From assembly GCA_050701115.1 (NCBI GenBank), contig JBOHER010000478.1, positions 1 to 11,575 of the forward strand: a stretch of 11,575 bases of DNA. The letters are read 5' to 3'. Of this stretch, positions 1 to 7,439 are shown in pieces; positions within the stretch are counted from its first letter, which is position 1; each line of letters starts with the position of its first letter. Below the pieces are notes generated by a model. The model had not been told where the DNA came from and searched no databases. It was given only the letters and a program-made list of their open reading frames with translations. The translations under genes were made by a program, and so were the position numbers. The stretch comes from JBOHER01 sp050701115 (GTDB lineage Bacteria > Actinomycetota > Actinomycetes > Mycobacteriales > Pseudonocardiaceae).

Positions 1-186
1 CACTACGAACTCGACGATTGGCAGCGGCTGTATCTGTTCACCCGGGCCGACACGATCTACGGCGGATCGAACGAGATCCAGCGCAATGTGATCGCCGAGC
101 GGGTGCTCGGCCTGCCCAGGGAGGTACGTCCGCTTCCAGTCGACGGGGGCCGCCCAATGGATGAAACACCGGAGGTGTGTCCGTGA
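1..186 (+). CDS. fadE30: Acyl-CoA dehydrogenase FadE30, C-terminal end (partial, 5' end outside window)
   Basis: Only the last 61 codons are present, reading in frame from base 1 to TGA at 184-186. The peptide contains TIYGGSNEIQRNVIAERVLG, the C-terminal signature of flavin acyl-CoA dehydrogenases, where the conserved G-GS/T-EIQR segment contributes to FAD binding at the subunit interface. The family removes two hydrogens from acyl-CoA to give the trans-2-enoyl-CoA. The assignment to FadE30, the dehydrogenase acting on the propionyl-CoA arm of HIP-CoA, rests mainly on synteny: it lies directly upstream of ipdF and kstR2, as in M. tuberculosis Rv3560c-Rv3559c-Rv3557c. Its stop codon overlaps the preferred GTG start of ipdF in a GTGA arrangement, which points to translational coupling. 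The catalytic base lies in the missing part, so substrate class cannot be judged from the sequence. Confidence 0.85.
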   Translation, partial: HYELDDWQRLYLFTRADTIYGGSNEIQRNVIAERVLGLPREVRPLPVDGGRPMDETPEVCP

Positions 187-965
187 CCATTGTTCCGCCC
201 TATCCGAAGGGTAAGGACCTACTCGCCGACAAGGTCGTCGTGGTGACCGCTGCTGCGGGCACCGGCATCGGCTCGGCCGTCGCCAAGCGCAGTCTCGAAG
301 AAGGTGCCCGGGTTGTGCTCAGCGACTGGCACGAACGCCGGCTTGGCGAGAAGGCCGGCGAGCTAGCCGCGGAGCATCCGGACCGGGTACACGCGCTGGC
401 CTGCGACGTCACGATCGAGGAGCAGGTCCAAGCCTTGATCGACGGTGCTGTCGCGCGCTACGGCCGGATCGACGTGATGGTGAACAACGCTGGCCTCGGT
501 GGCAGCAAGTCCATTGTGGACCTGACCGACGAGGAATGGACCCGTGTGCTCGACGTCACCCTCAACGGCACTTTCCGCGCGACCAGGGCGGCACTGCGCC
601 AGTTCATCGCCCAGGGTGGGGGTGGAGCGGTGGTCAACAACGCTTCGGTTATTGGCTGGCGGGCCCAAGCCGATCAGGCGCACTACGCCGCGGCGAAAGC
701 GGGCGTGATGGCATTGACGCGGTGCGCCGCTGTCGATGTCGCCCAGCATGGGATCAGGGTGAACGCGGTTGCGCCGAGCCTGGCTATGCATCCATTCCTG
801 GCCAAGGTCACCAGCGACGAGTTGCTGGCCGAGCTCGCGCAGCGGGAGGTGTTCGGCAGGGCGGCGGAGCCGTGGGAGGTGGCGAATGTGATGGTATTCC
901 TGGCCAGTGACTACGCGTCCTACCTCACCGGCGAGGTGGTCTCCGTAAGCAGCCAGCACCCGTGA
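183..965 (+). CDS. ipdF: SDR-family hydroxyacyl-CoA dehydrogenase IpdF
   Basis: This is a classical short-chain dehydrogenase/reductase of 260 residues. Visible motifs, numbered from GTG 183, are the Rossmann glycine motif TAAAGTGIG near residues 22-30, NNAG near 101-104, and the catalytic set Ser155, Tyr168 and Lys172 in HYAAAKAG. In the homologous locus (Rv3559c) IpdF is the NAD-dependent beta-hydroxyacyl-CoA dehydrogenase in beta-oxidation of the HIP-CoA propionate arm, after FadE30 and a hydratase and before thiolysis; that role is inferred from family and synteny. Start choice: a GTG at 177 is also open, but GGAGG at 171-175 would then sit only 1 nt away. With GTG 183 the spacing is 7 nt and the start forms a 4-bp GTGA overlap with the fadE30 stop, so 183 is preferred. 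kstR2 begins 7 nt after the stop, consistent with one operon. Confidence 0.9.
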   Translation: MTIVPPYPKGKDLLADKVVVVTAAAGTGIGSAVAKRSLEEGARVVLSDWHERRLGEKAGELAAEHPDRVHALACDVTIEEQVQALIDGAVARYGRIDVMVNNAGLGGSKSIVDLTDEEWTRVLDVTLNGTFRATRAALRQFIAQGGGGAVVNNASVIGWRAQADQAHYAAAKAGVMALTRCAAVDVAQHGIRVNAVAPSLAMHPFLAKVTSDELLAELAQREVFGRAAEPWEVANVMVFLASDYASYLTGEVVSVSSQHP

Positions 966-972
966 GGATTCG

Positions 973-1620
973 ATGAGCGCACCCCGGACGAAGAAGCAGA
1001 CTTCAGCGGCGAGCTCGGGCCGCCGGGCGGAATTGCTCGCGCTCGCCTGCGAGCTGTTCGCCAAACGCGGTTTCAAGTCGACGACCGTGCGCGATATCGC
1101 TGATGCCGCCGGGATTCTCTCCGGCAGCCTTTACCACCATTTCGACTCCAAGGAGTCGATGGCGGACGAGATCCTCACCGGATTCCTCGATGAGTTGTTC
1201 GGTAGGTACCGGGAGATCGTCGCGCAGGAGCTGGGGCCGCGTAAGACGCTGGAAGCCATCGTGGTCGCCTCGTTCGAGTCGATCCACAAGCATCACGATG
1301 CAGTGGCGATCTACCAGAACGAGGCCAAACACCTCGCCCAGTTCCCTCGGTTCGCCTACATCGACGAGCTCAACGCGGAGTTCCGCAACCTGTGGTTCTC
1401 GATCCTGGAGAACGGCGTCGCGACCGGGGCGTTCCGGCCGGACCTCGACGTCGAGGTGACCTACCGATTCATTCGCGACACGGTCTGGGTCGCTGTGCGC
1501 TGGTACAGCCCTGGCGGCACGCTCACCGCGGATGACATCGCCGAGGAGTACCTGGGGATCTTGCTCGACGGGATAGCGGGCCGTCGCACCCGGCGCGGTA
1601 CAAGAAAGCCAACGACATAA
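973..1620 (+). CDS. kstR2: TetR-family repressor KstR2 of the HIP (C/D ring) regulon
   Basis: The 215-residue protein has a TetR N-terminal DNA-binding domain: RRAELLALACELFAKRGF (about 17-34) followed by the helix-turn-helix TTVRDIADAAGILSGSLYHH (37-56) and the typical FDSKESM. The rest is an all-helical ligand-binding domain, and the last dozen residues are rich in Arg, Thr and Lys. In mycobacteria and Rhodococcus, KstR2 represses the HIP catabolic genes and is released by HIP-CoA. Here it lies between ipdF and fadA6 on the same strand, as in the M. tuberculosis cluster (Rv3557c), so autoregulation as part of the operon is likely. The ATG at 973 follows the ipdF stop by 7 nt. The GTGAGGA upstream is a modest ribosome-binding site, so coupling to ipdF translation may help. 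KstR2 rather than KstR is chosen because of its neighbours and its size near 200 residues. Confidence 0.9.
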   Translation: MSAPRTKKQTSAASSGRRAELLALACELFAKRGFKSTTVRDIADAAGILSGSLYHHFDSKESMADEILTGFLDELFGRYREIVAQELGPRKTLEAIVVASFESIHKHHDAVAIYQNEAKHLAQFPRFAYIDELNAEFRNLWFSILENGVATGAFRPDLDVEVTYRFIRDTVWVAVRWYSPGGTLTADDIAEEYLGILLDGIAGRRTRRGTRKPTT

Positions 1621-1629
1621 GGAGAATCG

Positions 1630-2781
<1,152 letters not shown>

Positions 2782-2808
2782 GAGCGCTATTCACAACCGA
2801 CCCAGCGA
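2782..2808. repeat. 27-bp direct repeat, copy 1
   Basis: This 27-bp sequence begins immediately after the fadA6 stop codon and recurs without a mismatch at 2908-2934 in the same orientation, 126 bp away. It includes GAGCGCTATTCAC and ACCGACCC. A perfect repeat of this length in a gap between converging genes is not expected by chance. It may be part of a dispersed intergenic element. Confidence 0.85.
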
Positions 2809-2809
2809 A

Positions 2810-2829
2810 CGCGGGCCGCTAGGCCCGTG
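2810..2829 (+). terminator. Hairpin after fadA6, candidate terminator
   Basis: CGCGGGCC at 2810-2817 pairs with GGCCCGTG at 2822-2829 around a GCTA loop, giving eight base pairs including one G-U. It starts 28 nt after the fadA6 stop and has no U-run, as is common for hairpin terminators of GC-rich actinobacteria. Confidence 0.4.
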
Positions 2830-2875
2830 CGAGCGGTCGGTGTGGGTTGCAGCACCGTTCGCAACCACCCACGGC

Positions 2876-2920
2876 GTGAATAGCGCGAGTTTTGAATGAG
2901 ACACAGTGAGCGCTATTCAC
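2876..2920. repeat. 11-bp perfect inverted repeat with 23-nt loop
   Basis: GTGAATAGCGC at 2876-2886 is the exact reverse complement of GCGCTATTCAC at 2910-2920. The right arm lies inside direct-repeat copy 2, and the same GCGCTATTCAC also occurs in copy 1. The loop contains GTTTTGAATG, which is AT-rich for this window. The structure could be a transcription terminator between the converging operons or a miniature mobile or repetitive element. Confidence 0.75.
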
Positions 2921-2934
2921 AACCGACCCAGCGA
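2908..2934. repeat. 27-bp direct repeat, copy 2
   Basis: This is an exact second copy of 2782-2808. Its right edge lies 7 bp from the point where similarity of the minus-strand YjbR-like reading frame stops (residue 22, base 2942), which suggests that the repeat-bearing segment replaced the rest of that gene. Confidence 0.85.
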
Positions 2935-3048
2935 CGGTGTCGGGAAACTCTTCGCGAGCACCAGGGAAGGCCAGGCAGGTGCCTTTGAGCTCATCGGGGG
3001 TCAGCATGCTCGCACCCTATTACGTAGGTAGGACACTCTCGTGCGGAA

Positions 3049-3064
3049 AAGTCGACGGCGACTT
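3049..3064 (-). terminator. Hairpin plus short T-run after ipdC
   Basis: On the minus strand AAGTCG-CCGT-CGACTT forms a 6-bp stem, and the transcript continues with two more T residues, giving CGACTTTTCC. It begins 14 nt beyond the ipdC stop. The stem is short, so the confidence is limited. Confidence 0.4.
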
Positions 3065-3078
3065 ACCCGCATGAGGGG

Positions 3079-4134
3079 TCAGCGGAGCTTCTGCAGGTCG
3101 TCCAGGCGCCCTTCGGCCTGTTCGACAAGGCTTTCGATGAGCTCGGCCACGCTGGGCAGATCGTCCAGCATGCCGACGACCTGCCCGGAAGCCAGCACGC
3201 CCGCCTTTGCGTTGCCCTCGACCAGCCCGGCGCGCAGCAGCATCGGCGTGTTGGCAGCCATCATCAGCTGTGACCAGGTGCGCTCGTTGCCCCGCTTCAT
3301 AGCGAGGCCTTCGCGGATCAGCGCACGCCAGGACACGCCGGTCAGCTTCCGGAAACGGATCGTGCTGCGAGCGGCGTGGGCGAGCCCCTTGGCCCGGCCG
3401 GAGTGCTCGAGGGACTCGACCAACTCGGTCCGCAGCACGCGATGCGGCATTCCGTCGACCTTGGTGGTGACCACGGTGTCGCCCAGCCCACGGCCCAGAT
3501 ACTCCCGCTTCACGTCGTCGGGAACGGTGCTCTCCTTGGTCAACAGGAAACGCGTGCCCATGGCTACCCCCGCCGCACCGTAGGCGAGTGCGGCGGCAAG
3601 GCCACGCCCATCGTAGAAGCCACCTGCGGCGATCACCGGAATGTCCACGGCGTCCAGCACCGAGGGCAGCAGCAGGGTCGTTGCCACCCCACCGGTGTGG
3701 CCGCCCCCTTCACCGCCCTGCACGATCACCGCGTCGGCACCCCAGCTCGCGACCTTCTCGGCATGCCGTGCGGCACCGACGGAAGGGATCACCACGATCC
3801 CGGCGTCCTTGAGCTCGGCGATCATTTCCTTGCGTGGAGCCAGGGCGAACGATGCCACCCGCACCCCTTCGGAGATGAGCAGGCCGACCCGCTGGGCCGC
3901 GTCCTCGGCATCCGCGCGCAGGTTCACCCCAAACGGAGCGTTGGTGCGCGATTTGGTCTCGGTGATCGCCGCTGCGAGCTCGTCGTAGGTCATCGTCGCC
4001 GACGCCAGGATGCCGAGGCCGCCTGCTTGCGCGGTTGCCGACACCAGCCGCGGCCCGGCGACCCAGCCCATCCCGGTCTGCACGACCGGGTGCCGGATGC
4101 CGACCAGTTCGGTGAGCCGGGTGTGCAGAGTCAT
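3079..4134 (-). CDS. ipdC: IpdC, NMO/2-nitropropane dioxygenase-like FMN oxidoreductase of steroid ring C/D catabolism
   Basis: The 351-residue protein has the TIM-barrel layout of the nitronate monooxygenase/2-nitropropane dioxygenase family. It begins with the family's substrate-side segment HPVVQTGMGWVAGPRLVSA (15-33), has the flavin/active-site motif VQGGEGGGHTGG (138-149, with His146), and then the FMN phosphate-binding strand-loop AAGGFYDGRG (169-178) followed by GAAGVAMGTRF. In this locus (Rv3553) IpdC is required for catabolism of the bicyclic HIC-CoA intermediate, as a flavin-dependent oxidoreductase preparing the rings for hydrolysis; the exact reaction is taken from the family and not visible here. 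Its ATG overlaps the ipdB stop by 4 bp (ATGA, 4131-4134), so it is the last gene of the echA20-ipdA-ipdB-ipdC operon. Despite the family name, a role in detoxifying nitroalkanes is unlikely in this context. Confidence 0.9.
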   Translation of the reverse strand: MTLHTRLTELVGIRHPVVQTGMGWVAGPRLVSATAQAGGLGILASATMTYDELAAAITETKSRTNAPFGVNLRADAEDAAQRVGLLISEGVRVASFALAPRKEMIAELKDAGIVVIPSVGAARHAEKVASWGADAVIVQGGEGGGHTGGVATTLLLPSVLDAVDIPVIAAGGFYDGRGLAAALAYGAAGVAMGTRFLLTKESTVPDDVKREYLGRGLGDTVVTTKVDGMPHRVLRTELVESLEHSGRAKGLAHAARSTIRFRKLTGVSWRALIREGLAMKRGNERTWSQLMMAANTPMLLRAGLVEGNAKAGVLASGQVVGMLDDLPSVAELIESLVEQAEGRLDDLQKLR

Positions 4135-4889
4135 GCTGGAACTTCCTTGTCACGCAGGGAGTTCGGGTCGAGTACCTCGCGGATCAGGCGTAGCTCCTCA
4201 ATAGTGGGCAGCCTGGTTTCGGTGACTGCCGAGACGTCGAGCTGGAACGAGGTGTTGGCCACGACCTCCTCGATGCTGACGCCGGGATGCACTGATACCA
4301 GCCGCATCGAGCGGTCCGGGGTACCGAAATCGAGCACCGCCAGGTTGGTTACGACGCGGTAGACGTCGTGGAATCGGGATGCGGAGGGGCCGCCCTTGCG
4401 CGCGTTGTCGTACCCAACGCCGGAGACCACGTCAACGGACTCGGTAAAGACTCGTCTGCTGTGCTTGGGCACCCAATAGCTGGTGCGATGGTTGACGGTG
4501 TTGCCGGGGGCACCGCGCACGCCGAGCAGTTGCCGGGTCGGCGCGGCGTGCTCGCCGATCGCCGAGATGTTCTGGTTGCCGAACCTGTCGATCTGGTTTG
4601 CGCCCATCACGACATGCCGTTTTCCGTGCGGTACCACGACATCCAGCACCTTCTTGAACGGCTGCCATCCCTCGACGACCGCATCGTGTCCGCCGAGGCC
4701 TGGGGTGTTCGCCAGCAGGTAGGCCTCCCCGTCGGAGAGCAGCAGGTCCGGCTCGAAGGTCAGGCGTGCCATGCGTGCGCCGAGCGAGGGCAGCAGTCCC
4801 ATCGGGCTGGCCACGATCTCCCCGTCGCCGCGGAAGAGTTCGGCGCAGGCGACCGCGGTCACCTCGGCCCTGGTGATGTCGGTGTTCAT
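4131..4889 (-). CDS. ipdB: IpdB, beta subunit of the COCHEA-CoA ring hydrolase
   Basis: The 252-residue protein belongs to the class I CoA-transferase fold, beta-subunit type. Conserved stretches are SPMGLLPSLGARMARLTFEPDLL, LLSDGEAYLL, VMGANQIDRFGNQNISAIG, GVRGAPGNTVNHRTSYWVP and VHPGVSIEEVVANTSF. The CoA-transferase SENG-type glutamate motif is not seen; family members in this locus (Rv3552) act with IpdA as a hydrolase that opens the last steroid ring of COCHEA-CoA rather than as a transferase. Start: the frame is open much further upstream to 5180, but ATG 4889 forms a 4-bp ATGA overlap with the ipdA stop, gives the usual length near 250, and the extension would only be an off-frame reading of ipdA. 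The overlap supports coupled synthesis of the two subunits. Confidence 0.92.
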   Translation of the reverse strand: MNTDITRAEVTAVACAELFRGDGEIVASPMGLLPSLGARMARLTFEPDLLLSDGEAYLLANTPGLGGHDAVVEGWQPFKKVLDVVVPHGKRHVVMGANQIDRFGNQNISAIGEHAAPTRQLLGVRGAPGNTVNHRTSYWVPKHSRRVFTESVDVVSGVGYDNARKGGPSASRFHDVYRVVTNLAVLDFGTPDRSMRLVSVHPGVSIEEVVANTSFQLDVSAVTETRLPTIEELRLIREVLDPNSLRDKEVPA

Positions 4890-5752
4890 GCCGCGGCCTC
4901 CTCGGCGAACTTCGTGATCTCCGCCTGGTAGTGCGCTTCGTCGCCGGACAGGAACCGGTCGACGAATCGCGGCCAGGCGTCGGGGTCCTTGGCTGACTCC
5001 ACGTAGTGGCGTTGGAACCGCTCGTCGCGCCCGTAGTCGGGAACGGCGGTGGTGAAGTGCGCCCCGTTGGGTGTCTCCACCACACCGGTCACCGCGCCGC
5101 GGTTGAGCAGCAGCGACTGCACCGGCCCTGCGCTGGTCAGTTCGGTTGTGTCGACCACCCGCTCGACGGAGACGTAGCATCGGTCCGCGGCCAGCGCGAA
5201 GTCGTCGTCGAGATACGGATCGGGGCCGAGGTACTGCGCATTGCCGCGTGCGTCGGCGCGGTTCAGGTGCACCAGTGCGGCATCGAGATTCAGCGCGGGC
5301 ACGGCGAGCAGTTCTTCGCCGTCGGCATACGGTGAGCGAACGGTGCGCAACTCGGGATTGAGGGTGACCACATCGGATCCGAGCCCGGCGCGGATCGGCT
5401 GGAATGGCACCCGCTTCACGGCTGCGGACAGTCCTGCGGCGAACATCCCCTCGTCGTATTCGGTCACCTCGATCGCGCCCGCTTGGCGGAGCTTGGCGAA
5501 GTGCGGGTCGAACGGGATCGAATCCAGCGTGACGAACCCGAAGACCAGCTTGCGGATCTTGCCCGCGGAGGCCAGTAAGCCCACGTCCGGTCCGCCGTAG
5601 GACACCACGGTCAGGTCCTTCAGATTCGAACGAAGGATAGCGCGAATCAGGGCCATCGGCTTACGCCGCGAGCCCCAGCCGCCGATCCCGATGGTCATCC
5701 CGTCCGAGAGTTCGGCGACCACGTCATCTGCGGTCATACGCTTGTCGGCCAT
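4886..5752 (-). CDS. ipdA: IpdA, alpha subunit of the COCHEA-CoA ring hydrolase
   Basis: The 288-residue protein has the CoA-transferase family I alpha-subunit fold, with GMTIGIGGWGSRRKPMALIR (18-37, glycine-rich N-terminus), SYGGPDVGLLASAGKIRKLV (51-70) and EYDEGMFAAGLSAAV (98-112). IpdAB (Rv3551/Rv3552) hydrolyses a carbon-carbon bond in the cyclohexenone COCHEA-CoA, giving the linear MOODA-CoA. A conserved glutamate of IpdA is implicated in the reaction in the published enzyme; Glu101 in DEGMF is the best visible candidate for it. A thioacyl-accepting SENG glutamate of ordinary CoA-transferases is absent. The ATG shares one base with the echA20 stop (TAATG), and the stop overlaps the ipdB start by 4 bp. 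The C-terminus ends in EEAAA. Confidence 0.92.
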   Translation of the reverse strand: MADKRMTADDVVAELSDGMTIGIGGWGSRRKPMALIRAILRSNLKDLTVVSYGGPDVGLLASAGKIRKLVFGFVTLDSIPFDPHFAKLRQAGAIEVTEYDEGMFAAGLSAAVKRVPFQPIRAGLGSDVVTLNPELRTVRSPYADGEELLAVPALNLDAALVHLNRADARGNAQYLGPDPYLDDDFALAADRCYVSVERVVDTTELTSAGPVQSLLLNRGAVTGVVETPNGAHFTTAVPDYGRDERFQRHYVESAKDPDAWPRFVDRFLSGDEAHYQAEITKFAEEAAA

Positions 5753-6510
5753 TAGTTTTCCTTGCCGTTGTTGAGGAAGGCCTGGCGAGCCGAGTCGGAC
5801 ACCCCGGCGAGGTTGAGCTCGAATGTGAAGCCTTGCTCGAACCGGTAGCTGCGATGGACCTGCTGCGGATCGATACCGTTGATGGCCTCTTTGGCCTTGC
5901 GGATCACTCGAGTGTCCTTGGCCGCGATGTCGCGAGCAACGGTCAGTGCGGCCTCGTCCAGCTCTGACCGCGGCACGACCCGGTACACCGATCCGTGGTG
6001 GTGCAGTTGGTGCGCGCTGACGGTGCCCGCGGTGTAGTACAGCGCGCGCATCAGGTGTTGCGGCACCAGCCTGGCCAGGTGCGTCGCCGCACCGAGTGCT
6101 CCTCTGTCCACTTCGGGCAGACCGAAGGTCGCGTCATCGGAGGCCACGACGACATCGGCATTGCCGACGAGTCCGATCCCGCCGCCGAGGCAGTAGCCCT
6201 TCACCGCTGCGACAACGGGTACGGCACAGTCGTAGACCGCGGAGAACGCCGCCGCGCAGCCATGATTGGCCGCGATGAGCGCGGCGTAGCCGTCGCCGGC
6301 CTCGATCTCCTTGATGTCCACCCCGGCGTTGAACCCGCGGCCCTCCGCCCGGAGGACGACGACGTGGCAGCCCGGGTCCGCGCCTGCGGCGGTGACCGCC
6401 TCGGCGAGGTCGAACCATCCTCGCACGGTGAGCGCGTTCACCGGTGGCGCGTCCACGGTGACCACCCGGATGTGCCCGTCCACCTCGGCCGTACTTACGG
6501 GCGTCGACAT
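5752..6510 (-). CDS. echA20: EchA20, crotonase-fold HIEC-CoA ring hydrolase
   Basis: The 252-residue crotonase-superfamily protein has the oxyanion-hole segment NAGVDIKEI (61-69) and the second loop GYCLGGGIGLVGNADVVVAS (105-124), then FGLPEVDRG (129-137). In enoyl-CoA hydratases the second loop reads GGGCE with a catalytic Glu; here it is GGGIG, so the first catalytic Glu is replaced while the later Glu (Glu133) is kept. This fits a hydrolase or retro-Claisen-like enzyme better than a plain hydratase. In the homologous locus (Rv3550) EchA20 opens one ring of HIEC-CoA to give COCHEA-CoA, the IpdAB substrate. GGAGG lies 5 nt before ATG 6510. It is the first gene of the minus-strand operon and is preceded by a KstR2-like box. 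Confidence 0.9.
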   Translation of the reverse strand: MSTPVSTAEVDGHIRVVTVDAPPVNALTVRGWFDLAEAVTAAGADPGCHVVVLRAEGRGFNAGVDIKEIEAGDGYAALIAANHGCAAAFSAVYDCAVPVVAAVKGYCLGGGIGLVGNADVVVASDDATFGLPEVDRGALGAATHLARLVPQHLMRALYYTAGTVSAHQLHHHGSVYRVVPRSELDEAALTVARDIAAKDTRVIRKAKEAINGIDPQQVHRSYRFEQGFTFELNLAGVSDSARQAFLNNGKEN

Positions 6511-6536
6511 GGCAGCCTCCGGCTCAGGGCATCATC

Positions 6537-6565
6537 TTCCAAACCTAACATTTGCTTGGTACGTT
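6537..6565 (+). promoter_or_regulatory. Predicted promoter of the two-SDR operon
   Basis: TTCCAA (6537-6542) and TACGTT (6560-6565) are 17 nt apart on the plus strand, a moderate -35/-10 match. It faces and almost completely overlaps the minus-strand promoter, with the KstR2-like box in both spacers. Confidence 0.35.
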
Positions 6566-6570
6566 ATCAG
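6542..6570 (-). promoter_or_regulatory. Predicted promoter of the echA20-ipdABC operon
   Basis: On the minus strand CTGATA (6570-6565) and TAGGTT (6547-6542) are spaced by 17 nt, near the sigma70/SigA -35 and -10 pattern. The KstR2-like box covers the spacer. The -10 lies about 32 nt from the echA20 ATG. The hexamers are only moderate matches. Confidence 0.4.
6547..6560. promoter_or_regulatory. KstR2-like operator
   Basis: AACATTTGCTTGGT matches the known KstR2 consensus AnCAAGnnCTTGnT at eight of its ten defined bases; the left half deviates (CATT instead of CAAG) and the right half CTTGnT is perfect. It lies in the gap between the divergent echA20 operon and the SDR pair, the place where KstR2 binds in the M. 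tuberculosis locus (Rv3549c/Rv3550). Confidence 0.7.
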
Positions 6571-6638
6571 GGCAACGCCGTTCAGGGGTAGGGGCACCTG
6601 GCACGGTTGACCGAGTGGCATGACGTGGAGGTGTGCAG

Positions 6639-7439
6639 ATGGCGCTCTCGCTTGGCCTCGATGGCGCGGTGGTCGTGGTGACCGGAGGCGTCCGCGGGGT
6701 CGGTGCGGGCATTGCTCGTGCGTTTCTTCGCAGCGGGGCCACCGTGGTCACCTGCGCTCGCCGGGAGCCGGAGCGGCCGGTCGTGGCCGGGGGTACGGCC
6801 GCCTGCTTTGCGTCCTGCGACGTGCGGGAGCCGGATCAGGTGGAACGATTGGTCCAGGATGTCGTCGCCGAACATGGCAGGCTCGACGTGCTGGTCAACA
6901 ATGCCGGTGGCGCGCCGTTCGCGGACGCGGCCACCGCGTCACCGCGCTTTCACGACAAGATCGTCGGCCTCAACTTGCTCGCACCACTCCTGGTGGCACA
7001 ACACGCCAATGTGGTGATGCAGAAACAGGAGTCCGGTGGCGTGATCGTCAATGTGAGCAGCGTCAGCGGCCGTCGTCCTTCACCGGGCACCGCGGCGTAT
7101 GGCGCCGCCAAGGCGGGCCTGGACAACCTCACGGGGAGCCTCGCCGTCGAGTGGGCGCCAAGGGTCAGGGTGAACGCCCTGGTCGTGGGTATGGTCCGCA
7201 CCGAACTCGCCGAGATGCACTACGGGGACGACAAGGGCGTCGCTGCCGTTGGCGCGACCGTCCCGTTAGGACGGCTGGCCGAGCCCGAGGAGATCGGAGC
7301 GTGCGCGGTCTTCCTGGCTTCACCGTTGGCGTCCTACGTCAGCGGCGCGGCACTGGCCGTACACGGAGGCGGGGAGCGTCCCGCATTTCTGGCGGCGGCC
7401 ACCGCGCAGGTATCCGAGCAGCAGAACAAGGAGCGATGA
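6639..7439 (+). CDS. SDR-family oxidoreductase, Rv3549c homologue
   Basis: The 266-residue protein is a classical SDR with TGGVRGVG (15-22) as the dinucleotide loop, NNAG (87-90), and the catalytic Ser141, Tyr154 and Lys158 (AAYGAAKAG). Position next to echA20 and in front of a second SDR matches Rv3549c, a KstR2-regulated gene of steroid ring C/D catabolism whose precise substrate I do not know; a hydroxyacyl-CoA or hydroxysteroid-type alcohol is likely. A GTG at 6633 is in frame, but GGAGG at 6627-6631 would touch it almost directly, whereas ATG 6639 has 7-nt spacing and is preferred. The stop overlaps the next gene's start region in ATGATG, so the two SDRs are translated together. The C-terminus past the SDR core, about 20 residues rich in Ala and Gln, carries no motif that I recognise. 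Confidence 0.85.
   Translation: MALSLGLDGAVVVVTGGVRGVGAGIARAFLRSGATVVTCARREPERPVVAGGTAACFASCDVREPDQVERLVQDVVAEHGRLDVLVNNAGGAPFADAATASPRFHDKIVGLNLLAPLLVAQHANVVMQKQESGGVIVNVSSVSGRRPSPGTAAYGAAKAGLDNLTGSLAVEWAPRVRVNALVVGMVRTELAEMHYGDDKGVAAVGATVPLGRLAEPEEIGACAVFLASPLASYVSGAALAVHGGGERPAFLAAATAQVSEQQNKER

Larger units (their letters stand above)
2819..3007 (-). pseudogene. Truncated MmcQ/YjbR-like gene remnant (N-terminal piece only)
   Basis: A 62-codon minus-strand frame starts at ATG 3007. Its first 22 residues, MLTPDELKGTCLAFPGAREEFP when joined, resemble the conserved N-terminus of MmcQ/YjbR-family proteins, small single-domain proteins of roughly 110-120 residues that often begin with a similar LTPDEL...CL..PGA.EEFP pattern. 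From residue 23 on the peptide is low-similarity, Cys-rich and ends at TAG 2819-2821; the DNA there is the intergenic repeat segment, not the expected YjbR core. I infer a gene decayed by insertion or replacement at about 2935-2941. It could still be expressed as a short peptide, but a function is unlikely. Recognition of the family is from memory of the motif and is moderately secure. Confidence 0.5.

Noticed and set aside
4890..5180. Upstream extension of ipdB
   Set aside because: It is an off-frame reading of ipdA; the ATGA overlap at 4886-4889 and the family length fix the start.
6620..7435. In-frame upstream extension of the second SDR to give a 574-residue fusion
   Set aside because: The extension is an off-frame reading of the first SDR, low in complexity and arginine-rich; the real start is at ATGATG 7436-7441.
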